64,000 nt of DNA, taken from the NCBI GenBank assembly GCA_020698575.1, contig CM036244.1:26437534-26501533 (forward strand), given 5' to 3'. The notes under the pieces were generated by a model, which was given only the letters and a program-made list of their open reading frames with translations, did not search any database and was not told where the DNA came from. This DNA comes from Bostrychus sinensis (Eukaryota > Chordata > Actinopteri > Gobiiformes > Eleotridae). This document shows, in pieces, positions 28,301 through 40,300 of the stretch. The first letter of the stretch is position 1; each line of letters starts with the position of its first letter. The position numbers were made by a program, and so were the translations under genes.

Positions 28301-31300
28301 TAGGCTTTTCCACAGCAGCTCTCTTCTGTTGGAGTTATTTATATCAGGCAGTGCTTTTTTTTTAAGGTGCATATTAAAGTGACTTGATCCCAAATGATTG
28401 TTCCCTCTTTTTTTTTTTATAGCGAGCACCTATCCTGCGCCTTCACCTTCTTCTTACACGGTGAGAGCAATGTGTGCACGAGCGTGGAGATCAACCAGCA
28501 CCAGCCTGTCTACCACCTGACAGAGGAGCACCTCACCCTGGCCCAGCAGGCATCCAACCCTTTCCAAGGTGAGCTGAAACCATTGGCTTTGTGAAGCTTT
28601 CTGTGCTTTTAGCTGTCCAACAAATGTTTAATCTGACTTCAATCTGAATGACAATAGGGTATTTTTAGATCAACATAATTACAGTTATTAACATTTTATA
28701 CACCAAACTGTAGCTAGTCAGAGAAAAATTTGAAATGTGTTTTATTATGCATTTTTTCTTCAGTATCAAGGACCTAAGCTCAGGATCCCATCATTGTGAA
28801 CAGGCAAAAAATTACACTCTGTTATACTGACTCTATAGGCTTAAGTAAACTAAAGTCAAACATGTCTGACTTCTTGGAGTGTGTAGGCTGATAATTTGAG
28901 GAGTTAAATGTATCTTTCAGTCTATGTGTTCCCAAGACAATGAAAACGGTACTGTATGTAGCAGCTTTATTACAGCCTGGCTTATAGCCAGTTTAAAAAG
29001 AAAGCCTCTGTAGTCTCTTTAAATTATAGTGTAGTGTAGACATAAAAACTGTGTCTCTAATGATATTCTATTATTGTTTCGTTATTAATTTTTCTTCCCC
29101 ATGTAAGCACACACTGACTATGTTCTTAGATTTTAGTCCATGTATAGAGACGTAAACAAAATAAGCATTGACTACATCCTGAGGACTTATTTTGTCTTTT
29201 ATCTGTAAGATATTTAACAAATCCAGCTGATCTGATACATTGTTTGTCTATTGACTTTCTAGCTTGTAATGTTTTAACAAAAGATATTTTTTTCTGTAGT
29301 CACACCGTAATTTTCAGTATAGGCAGCACTTGCTGTCAGTTCTTATATTATTATGTAGGGCTAGCCAAATAATCAATAAATTTGAATTTGTTGTAGATGT
29401 TGACTTTTTTTACATCCATCACCAGCGCTCCCCTCTGGGCTTCCGTTGTTCAGAGTGAGCTCGGCCCTTCCCCCACGCGGTAGTACAGAGGTACACAAAC
29501 AAGAGGGCAGCAAACTGAAAGGCACAGTGTCATCAGCTGTTTGTAATTGGTTTGGATTTGCAGCGTTGGAGGCAAGACAGTGCTGCTGCCCCCTCAGAAA
29601 CATACACACCGTGTCCCTTATAATAAGAATTGGGCCAGGTGGAAAGTGATCACGGATGCAAGTGCTATGTATATTTCAAGAGATGCTGCCCATATATACT
29701 GTGGAAAAGACCGGGTTTAATTACACTGAAAGTTTTGTGCATGCTTTCCGCCTCCTAAGCCTGTGTGAGAGTGTCTGCTGCAGCCGCTGTCAGACAGCAG
29801 GGAGAGGAGCCACAGTGCAACTTTGCAACAACGGCAAATTAAATGTTGTGCAATAAAACACCACGAAACGCGTCTTCTGCTCCACATTAGCTCATTCCCG
29901 ATTATCTTAGTGATGTTAAAAGCATGTAAACGGCATAGAGGCAGGGCTAGGTGAACTTAAAGGTTATTCAGGCATGGCCTCGCCACTCTAAAATGAAAGC
30001 AGGGGAAACACTGCATCATGACCTTAACTTGAATTAAATGTTCATTGTTTAGTCCTCTGCCAGATTCAGATTGGGTTTAGTTAGTCATTTTGAGCCTAAC
30101 CCAGAACCTTTTATCTCATTAAAACTGAATAGATATTTTCCCCCATGTGCCTATATGGTCAATAAAGCCTTTTGTTATCTTAATTTCACTACTTATTTTT
30201 ATTCCAATGTTCAACATAGTTGTCCCATATTAAATGTTTTCTATATCCTTTTTAGCTTTTATATTAAGGTCTTCTTGACTGTATACACTGAGGCCACAAC
30301 AAAAACCTTTTACCTTTTTAGGGGAGAAAAACTTTTTTTTAAATCGTGAATTGAATTGTTTATGAAAAAATCTGAGATTTTTTTTCTATATCACTCAGCT
30401 CTACTATTATTATCTTACTAAACAAAACTGTTTCTACAGGCACATCTGTCATCTACATCTGTTGCATAGTGTTTATTAGGCCTACCTTATTAATGTCAAC
30501 TCGGGCACACTCTGTTTTAGTTGTGTGATTTCCTACTGGGATCTTGGTATATATTTTGACTGTCTAACCAAGCATAGCATAGAGGCAGGGCTGACTTTGA
30601 TCCATCCATCTCCTTCTCTTCTTCCTCCTCCTTCTTCTCCTCCTCACCTCTGCCAAGCCTGGTATGCTAAGCGGCAGAGTGTTCTGGCAGGCAGACCTCT
30701 CCAGGATGTGACCTCATAAAAGGGCGCAGAGTGAATGTAATGAACTCTCAGCCCATTACACTGATCTGAGCACATTTGACATGTCTTCAGGGAGCTACAG
30801 ATAGACCACAGTCAGGAGAGAAGGGGGGAGAGAGCGGCAGTGGGGTGGAGGGATAGGCAGATGCAAGAGATATTGAGAGGGGGCAGGTAAACCCCTTTTC
30901 ATAATTATGCTGAATGTGATCTCTCTACCATCGTTGCCTCAAGCCGGGTGTCAGGAGCTAGAATTGCAAAAACAGAAAAGAGCATGGTTGAAAAAAATAT
31001 GATTGTTTCTTGTTGGATCTTGTCTTTCCCAACACAAACGTCTCTAACTTAATAGTTTTCTGCAGTATTTGCCCAAGGTTAAAGTGAGACAACCCAGACA
31101 AAACTACTAGATAGCTCAAGTGTTAATTTTTTTTTATATTTTGTATCGACTGTTATGTATATATTTTGCTTCTTCTCCTTTCATCATTTCCTGCCATTTT
31201 CTCATCTTGGAAGTTCTACTCTGTGTTCACAGAATCAGTAGCTCAGGACAGAGGCCATCTAGTCTTGTAATGACACTAGGAAAAAAACAGGCAGAGATAC

Positions 31301-34300
31301 ATTAACAAATGCTTGCTCACACTCCCTTGTATATCACGGAGCCAGGCAGACACGTCTAGTAGATTTGCATTTAGTTTGTGTGCTTGTATGAGTATTATAC
31401 ATTATGCATGCTAATTGTACAACCATCTGCATCAGCTGATGTATCTGGGTCTGTTCAATGTGTGGACTGATGGCCTCTCTGGATGACTACCATACTGTGT
31501 GTTTGTTGAGGATTGGCTTTTTTATAAACCCCTGATTATGGGTTCTGAAAGAATAACTCTCGCCAGTAATTGGCATCTGTGTTTGGCAAGTCAGCGAGGT
31601 TCAGACTAGGTCAGCAGTGCCGAAGGGTCAGGTTCATTGTTTTTGTAGAAAAATATAGGTATTTGGAAAAAGGAACAACACTTGGATAATAAGATTTACA
31701 TTGCAAAATAAATTAACAAAACGTAAAACTGCAAATGAAACAATGTTCTGCTGTAAACACAAGTTTGACAACAAAACAGGCAAAAAAGTTATTTTTTCAT
31801 TAAATATATGTTGTCTTTTTTCTTGCCTTTCCCTGTTTTCCTGTTTCTAGTTATCCTGAGCCCCTTTGGCCTAAATGGAACACTAACTGGTCAGTCATTC
31901 AAGATGTCAGACCCACCCACCAAGAGGCTGATAGAAGAATGGAACCAGTTTTATCCCATCAGCCCCAGTGCCAAGGAGGGTGTGTCAGAAGACAAGATGG
32001 AGGACATGGACTGGGAGGATGACTCTTTGGCATCTGTGGAAGTCCTTGTTGGTCAGTGTACTTTTTATACAAGGTAATGACATGACTAGTACTTTCTTTG
32101 CTGACAGTTCTTCTTGTGTGAACAGGTGGTGTGCGTATGGTGTACCCTGCCTGTCTGGTGCTCGTTCCTCAGTCAGACATCCCTGCTGTGGCCCCTGTGG
32201 GGTCCTCCCACTGCACTGCCGTCTACACTGGTGGCCACCAAGTGCCTGCTTCCCAGAGAGAGCCTGCCATGTCTTTGGTGACGCTTACTCCTCCAACATC
32301 CCCTGAAGAGATGCCGCCAGGTAGTTGAATAGTATTGAATTTTTCCGATTGTAGATTACTCTACCCAAACGTTTCTTGTTTTTTTATTTCTAATGAACTG
32401 TGGTCCTTTATTTTCTCTAGTGGAATCTCTCACAGCCCAAAAGTGGGTTAGAATGACTTCATCATCGGATTCATTCAGTGTGGACACAACCAACCATCAT
32501 GGAGGCAAGATACCTCGCCGGTTAGCACATCAGGTGGTGGAACGGGTCTGGCAAGAGTGCAATATCAACAGAGCACTGAACAAGTGAGTAATTCCCATGT
32601 CTAAACAAGGATAATATATTGGTTTTACCAAAAACAGGAGTACTGTGTTGGAGGTTTTTAAAATAGAAACAGGGATTGAAAAGTAAATAGTGTATTTAGT
32701 GTTCAACCAATCAAATGTAACTAATGCTGTTTTGTAATTATAGAGTTCTTGCAGTTTTGTCCTGTAAATTTTCACCATCAGTGAATCTGACACATTGGGA
32801 GCACCCCAGGATCTGTTGCCCCTTGACCGAGCACAAAGTGTCAGTTATAGTTAGTTGTTGGCTTGTCAGTAAAAGTATTTCTGCTCCAAGCAGTCTATGG
32901 AATGACCCTTAGTGCTCAACTACTTACAATTATTCTAATGAAATATGAGAAACAAAAGTAGCAAGGGTTCTGATAATAATTTTATTGAGAAACTATTACT
33001 TAGTTTTTTACTTGCTTTTAAAACAACAAGATCTTATGAAAACCTTTTTGTGAAATTGAACTATGGAAGCCATTTGGCTTATGGTTAAAACCATCCCCTA
33101 GTTGATTTCTTTTTTTACTTTTCCTCCTCAGGCGGAAATTCTCAGCCGCAACCAATGGTACCTGTGAGGAGGAGTTAAATGAGAAACTGGGAGTCTGGGA
33201 TTTTGTAGAGCCTTCAAAAAGGTCACACTGCAGCTGTTCTAGGTGAGTCACTTAGAACTAACAGTGTGTGTGCAGCTAATCTTCCTATGTGTGTCCTCAT
33301 ATTTTAATATTAAAACGATTTGACACTGATCAGCAAAGTCAGCGAAATATGACTTAGATTCACTTGTAGGTTTTGACAAACATATTACTCTTCATATTTT
33401 CAAATTGATAACAATTTTGTGTTTAAAATCTGGACTGGGTTGTGTATTTCTGTGACTAAGACATTTTAGTCTACTAACTCCTGAAGTATAATATAGTGTG
33501 ACCTCATATGGAGGACAGTCTTTTTTGTCCCAAAACAAATCTGTTGAATTTTTGTCATGATTAGGTGAGGTGTTTATCATTCAAAAGTATACTGGCATAC
33601 ATTTTATTGTATAACATTTTTTAAAATGCAAACCACATCACTCAAACACTACAACTAAAAGTTTGCAGATTTTCTTGACTGAAAAATCTAATCAGGGAGC
33701 ACAATACTCAATATCTGCTATCTAAATGGAATGTATATAAGCTTGGCCCAGCTTCAGTTGGGGAATCCTTCTAACAACATCTAAGGATAAGTAAAACAGC
33801 CTTGGACCACAGACAAGACCTAAGTGGATTGGCCCAGTCAGCTGGATCATGTTAATTTGTTGGAAACTAACCAACACTTCCGGGACATTGAAATAGGATG
33901 CTGTACATTGCCAGTGTAAATGGCTGTTGGCTTAGTTTTGCATACTGAGGTCTTCTGTGTTACATTTTAGCTTTAATCTAAATCTAAATCTTAGAGATCT
34001 TTTGTACTACTTTTGTTCAATAAACACCTCAATGTATAACTAAAAAGTAGCATTATGAGCTCAAACATGAGAGTACAGTGCAAAGTAGTCACAGGTTATG
34101 ACAACTATATAAATTAAAATATTCTTTCTTATTTGTGTATTTACGTGTTTGTACTCTGTAGACACAAGTCGGTGAAACAACGAACAGGCAGCACCCCTGG
34201 TCAAGTTCAGTTGCCAGGCCAACCCTTACAAGCTCCCACTAAGCACAAAGCAGGGGGAGACAAACCAGAAAAAGGTGACAAGCAGCAGAAAAGGCCTCAG

Positions 34301-37300
34301 ACACCGTTCCATCATCGCAGTTTGACCTGCGAGGATGCATCCATAGAGAATGAGGCAACAGCCAATCAGAGGTTAGCCATTAGGAGCCAGGAGGGAGGAA
34401 GATTCACAAATATGCGTTCTGCAGATGTGTCTAGCATTCAAAAAGCTCCTCAACTCCACAGTGGAGCAATAAACAATGGGCCATCGGAGCACGCCAACTC
34501 CCCACAACCCCCGCCACTAAGCCCCCACCCCTGTGAACAAAGTGAGGAGTCCGGAGAGGGCATGAAGAACCCCTCAACCCCCAACAGTCAACACTTCTAT
34601 CAGCCACCGACAGAGCCCTGCCTAGGGGGAGGAAAGACTGGCAGTGAGGAGACGGGTGGCCCTGAAGGCCTCAGTCAGCACTTCCACCACCACATACACT
34701 CGGGTGTGACCACCTACCTGGAACCTCCAGAGCCTACAGTGTATGTGGGCTCTGCAGTCAACCTGGATGTGGACAGCTCCCATGCTCCGTGGAGGTTTTT
34801 TAACCTGCCCCGCAAGAAAGACACAGAGCTACCAGCACTTGGAGGAGACAAGTTAAAGGACGATGCTTCAACTTCACAGGACAGCTTAATGTCAGTCACA
34901 GAGTAAGTGAAGAATGCATGGTTAAAAAATGTTGTTATACCTAAAGAGATAAATTAATAATCCTGTATATGAATTTGGACCAGTAATAATGGTGCAAAGC
35001 AGACGTTTGCCCTCACCTGTCAGCACCTTCAGAATGTTCTGCATAGCTCTTTGCTGCACAGAATGCTAATCTTTTCTCATGTGCCCTTTTGACATCATAC
35101 ATCACTAATGTACAGGGCCAGCCAATGCTTTGGACTGCTAACTCGACTACTGATCAATGCTGGGAAGAGGCAGTCTTTAAGTTAGTGAAATACTGACATG
35201 CTCACATGTTAGAAGTTGAGGTCTTGTGAGATAGAGATGTACCATGAACTGAATAAAGTTCATGGTTTATTGTCACAAAATGAGGCACTGGTTCCATTGT
35301 AAAGACAGGTAGGGTATCAGGGTGGTCAGAGTGGGAATCAGTAGTTATTCAATCCCAAGGAGCCAGCCCACCAAAGTCCCATTCTAGCATGTCGTAATGC
35401 TCCCAACCATTGCTTGTAATGTTGGTGTAATGTTGTGTCAAGTGTGTCAGTCGCCTTAGACATGGCATTGGCTTGTGCCAGATTTCTGTAAAGTTGCACA
35501 AATAAATACCATGTTAGACAGTTGACAGTAGGTAAAACCTTAAGGCAACAGTGATTAGTTCATCCTTACTGGCCTGAAGCTGTAGTTGTTATGAATGGAT
35601 ATTGAACATTCTGTCTACGTTCATGGTAAGTAATAGGACATTCTTGTCTCGTCTTTCAGAGTGATGTCTACATCTAAATGGCCACTGAAAGTATCAGACG
35701 ACCGTGTTCAGATGTATCGAGCCAGGAGAAATCAGTACTTATCTGCTGCCATAAATGATGGAGACCATGAGCCAGAGGTGGATCCCTATGCTTTTGAGGA
35801 AGGAGATGTTAAGTTCACTTTCTCCAACAAGAAGGATAAAGCAGGTGGAGAACGTGAGCCAGGCAAGAAACATAAGGTAAGGGTAACAGCTCTAAAAAAA
35901 GTGCTTTACTTTTTGGATCATATACTGCCATCAACATACTACATATAGTATGTTTGTGAAGTCTATACAGATATGTAGACTGATGGCTGGGACTTCACAT
36001 ACTACTAGAAACAGCTGTTATTGAGTCTAGTTTTTATGCCAGTTTGAACCAGTATCAACTGAATAAACTCAAGGCAATTACTGTTTAAAATGGTGTCATT
36101 TGTGAACCAACTGTAAATGTCAGCTAACGAAATAACTTTTCAGTTATAATTTGCATGAAATGCTTGCAGTGTGAAAAGGGGCAATGGGGAGCATTTCTTC
36201 TGATCAGAGGGTAGACAAGGTGGAAAATAGGCCATCCTCAGCAATACTGTACTAAAATAATGATGCAAGCATTCTCTACATGTTTTCCTTTTACTTCCCA
36301 AGTTTAATTAGCTGTAACCCTAAGTCCCTATTGTTAGTTGGAACCTAGAGAAACATCATGTATTTAGTCTGTCCAGTTTTCTTTAAGCTGTTGTGTTTTC
36401 CTATCATCTACCTTAGCTCTCCTTCCCACTATTGCAATGTGTTTCTCTGCTCTGCTTTTGCCTTTGGGGTTGTTGTGTGACTGCTGGCTTTGTTTCCAGA
36501 CAATGGCCACCTGTTAGCAATGGATTGCCCCCCAGCGTTGAAAGAGATTCGATGTGTGTTCATTCACTGACTGCAACTTTGCAGCTGGCTTCACAGGGGG
36601 CAGGACTCTAACCACTGTAACAAACCTGGTTCAGTGAACCATTAAGCTTCAAAAAGAACATTTTGTTAGTCTGGGGATGTCTATGGTGTCAGCCTTTGGT
36701 CTGTAAGGGAATTTAAGTGTGAAGCAAGCTCCCAGCAGAGCATAGTCTCCAGAGTGTGTGCAGTGAAGCTTTTCCTCTTTTCTTGTTGTGTTGTCTTGTG
36801 TTCACATACCTTGTTGTTATTGTGCAAAGTGGTGTATTATATGTTATCTTAAGAAAGAAGACTTAGTATCTTTAATGAACCATTTCATCTTTGGAATTAT
36901 AGCCCCCTCTTGTATCGAATATAGAAAAAATGACAGAAGTACAGGATCATATAAACAGTAAAAGAGAATATGGGGATTATTTCCAGAGAATGCAGAAAAT
37001 ATAAAGATAAAACTTTAAAATATACACTATACAGGGTTCGTATAGTCATTGAAAACTTGGAAAAATCATGGAATTTTAAAATGTAATTTCCAGGCCCTGG
37101 AAAAGTTTAGGAAAAGTTTAGGAAATTTAAACAGTCTGAGGAACATTCGGCCAATACTAGTTAAACCTGCGCCAGCTAGAATATAGTAATAAATATAAGT
37201 GGTCAGTAGAAACGCTCCCCACGTTCTTACTGCAGGAAAAAGTTACCTATATCTATTTTTGTCAGAATATTTGAACTACATGATTTTTTTGCTGGTTTTT

Positions 37301-40300
37301 GGCTCTTTTGGTTTTGGTAATGCTTTAAAACAGCATAGATGATTAGCATATATCTGATAGCTCAGATGGGCTAATACTTTCGACAATATAGTATGTATAT
37401 ATGTGTGTGTATGTATATATATATATATATATATATTGGGAATAATACTAGGGAATATAGTGTATGGATTACTATAAATATAAGCATCTAAAGAGTTTTC
37501 ATACATTTACATCAACATTTTCTACCCAAGGCCAGGTTATTGATAAGGGGCTAAGACCCCATTACCGCCTATAGATTGTGGCCTTCCAGTGCATTCTGTG
37601 CACTGCTGTGGATTGCTCCTTTAAGGGAAACAGATTAAAGCCTGCATAGCACAGAAAAAAAAGCCTGGGAGTGTAATGAAATCAATGGATAGAACATAAC
37701 ATTCCTATTCCCTAGCTAGAACTGCTCTGCACACAGTGTACACAAACCCATCATAAGAGCACACTGTCTCCCTGCTAAACTCACAGACACACATGCTGGC
37801 ACACAGAAGGCCGGCCCTCCCAGATATTGATGTCTGGGTGGGAGCCGAAGAGGCCATTCCTCGGATCATGATTTCACTTGGATTCACACTGGAAAACTCA
37901 TTTCCCACAGCACAGATAAACAGTGCTTTTTTTTTTTAATCCACCCACATTGTCTTTGATCTCTTCAGTGTCATTAGTTTTACAGATTAACAAAGTAGAA
38001 ATTAAGGGTTTTCTTAGTCATTATAGGGCAGCCATCCTCTGGTAAACATAGTCTTTAAATTAGTTTTTAAATGAATGCTTCTATAATAGTTTTGAACTGT
38101 ACTGTGCATAAACACTCACCTATTCATATGTGCCTCACAAATGCTGACAAATAATAAAACGCATTTTTAAATTTGGCAGGGTGAAGATGGTGGAGCGGGT
38201 CTATCTGATGGTAAGTCTATTTTGCATAGGCTTTCACACAAAGAACAGCAGTCCAAAACTGCTTTTTTTATTTGAATTAAGTTGTACCCACTTTAAATTA
38301 AATGTATTCATTCATTCAAACTTTTTTCTTCTAATGTATTAGGTCATCGGCCACTGTCTTTTTATCTATCAAAACCTTTAAATTTACTTTACTACTTAAA
38401 TTGACCCCATTAAGATAAAAACATGACAAATACTTACCTATACAACTGCAAATGGAGTTTAAATATTTTAGGAACCAAAAGCAATGCATTCATTTAAATT
38501 TTTTTGTTTTGTCTATGCAGATGCTCAGAGGGGTGCTGCTCACAATCGCATGGCTTCTACAAGCCTTATCCATGAGACCGATCTGGTTGTGTCCATCAAC
38601 GATCTGGATAACCTTTTCAACTCAGATGAAGATGATCTAGCAGTAAGTGGATGACTTTTGCTAATGTTTGATCAACTGTTACTTTGAATGACAAGCAATT
38701 TTTCCAATTATGTTATGTTAACTGAAATTAGTCTACTTGCTGCTACTAGCCGATGAGTGGTAAAAAAGTGTTTTTTTTCTTCGTGTCCATAGCCTGGTTC
38801 CAGACGGCCAGTGAACGGAGCTGATGAAAAGTTTGGCAGTAAGGATCCAAAGCCATCTTTGGACCCCGTATCATGTATAAGTATGTATCTCACTGGCTCT
38901 GCCCTAAAAGAAGGGTTCGCAACTGTTTGATGTATTTAGCCTGTTTTGAGACCAATTTTTTTGTTACATGGCTTAGATTTAAATCTTAAATATCCCTAGA
39001 AGGACTTCCCTTTTAGACTGATCAGCTGCTTTCTCCAGTTATACTGTATATTGGTTTGCATTTTACTTAGCCACCTGGTGGTGAAGAGGACACAATACAG
39101 TCAGTTTGTTTACAGCCTTGTTATGTTTACACTAGCTGATGAAATCTTTTTTTAAAGAGTTTGCACTTTCAAATTACACAGTTTGCAAATCATCTCAAAG
39201 CCAACTCTTTGTTGTAAGTCAGTGATTACTTTGTGGCAACTATTTAATTATATTAATTCACATACATAAAAGATGTTATTAATTTGTCCATTAGATAGTG
39301 TTTTAAAATGACTAAAATGTAATCAGAAAGACTTAATATACTTGTAACTCACTATGCATCTGTCCACTGTTTACCTCTTTATCTAAGGCCAATATATGAA
39401 GGCCAACAACTAATATATTGATGATTTATTTAGAAGAGTAATGTATATATGGCTTTTTTATATATTCTTTCAGGTTCTGCAGACTTGCACCAGATGTTTC
39501 CTACTCCTCCTTCTCTGGAGCAGCACATCATGGGCTACTCTCCCATGAACATGTGCAGTAAGGACTATGGCAGCATGGAGACTAACCCAGGCATGACCAC
39601 CTTAGACGGCATCTCATCCTTGGGAGGACATTTCAAGATTGAGGTGGAGGAGAGCTTCTGCAGCCCAAAGCCATCTGAGATCAAGGTGATTATAGAGCTG
39701 TTTAAACTATCAATTGTAGCATATGCCTGTACAACAGAATTTTGTGAATGCTAATGATTTGGTTTTGTTTGTAGGATTATTCGTTTGTGTATAAGCCAGA
39801 GCTGTGCCAGGCCTTTGTAGGCTGCTCCATGTTTGCTCCTCTAAAGACATTGCCCAGCCAGTGTTTACCTCCTATCAAACTACCAGATGAGTGTGTTTAC
39901 AGACCAAGCTGGACAATGGGCAGAGAAATGCCTGTTATGACCTTCATCAACAAAGACAGGTATTCCAATAATCTTAATAATACTTTAATTATTGTATAAG
40001 TTATACGATGCTCAAACTACCTTGGTGTGTGTTTGTAAATTCTTTAAATGTGCGAACTAATATTTACTTTCTAATTTTTACTTCCTGGCTGATTAGATTA
40101 GTTTAAAAAAAGATCTATTGGTAATTTTCTCCTGATAATTTTCTTAAAAAGAAAAGATTATACAGAATAGAGAAAATTTAGAGGGCAACTACAGCCTGGC
40201 TCGGCATTGTGGGTTTGAGTCTGGACTCTGACACTTTGCCAAATGTCTCTCCCCTGTGATGTCCTATCACTTCTTGACTGCACTATCAATTAAAGGCGAA

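Larger units (their letters stand above)
13043..28422 (+). other. med13: med13 intron 3 (15.4 kb)
   Basis: The largest intron in the window, with no supportable gene. It holds a tRNA-type SINE (about 15.19-15.33 kb, minus), a 0.7-kb inverted-repeat element (15.36-16.08 kb), a long (AT)n tract (16.28-16.38 kb), a possible hAT end (19.68-19.76 kb), repeat copies at 22.74, 25.95 and 26.78 kb, an inverted-repeat element built on a 51-bp tandem repeat (23.11-23.52 kb), and a TTATAAA-type repeat at 26.95-27.15 kb. Between these I see only AT-rich intronic sequence, apart from a GC-richer stretch at about 18.12-18.42 kb that might be a conserved noncoding element. Confidence 0.8.
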
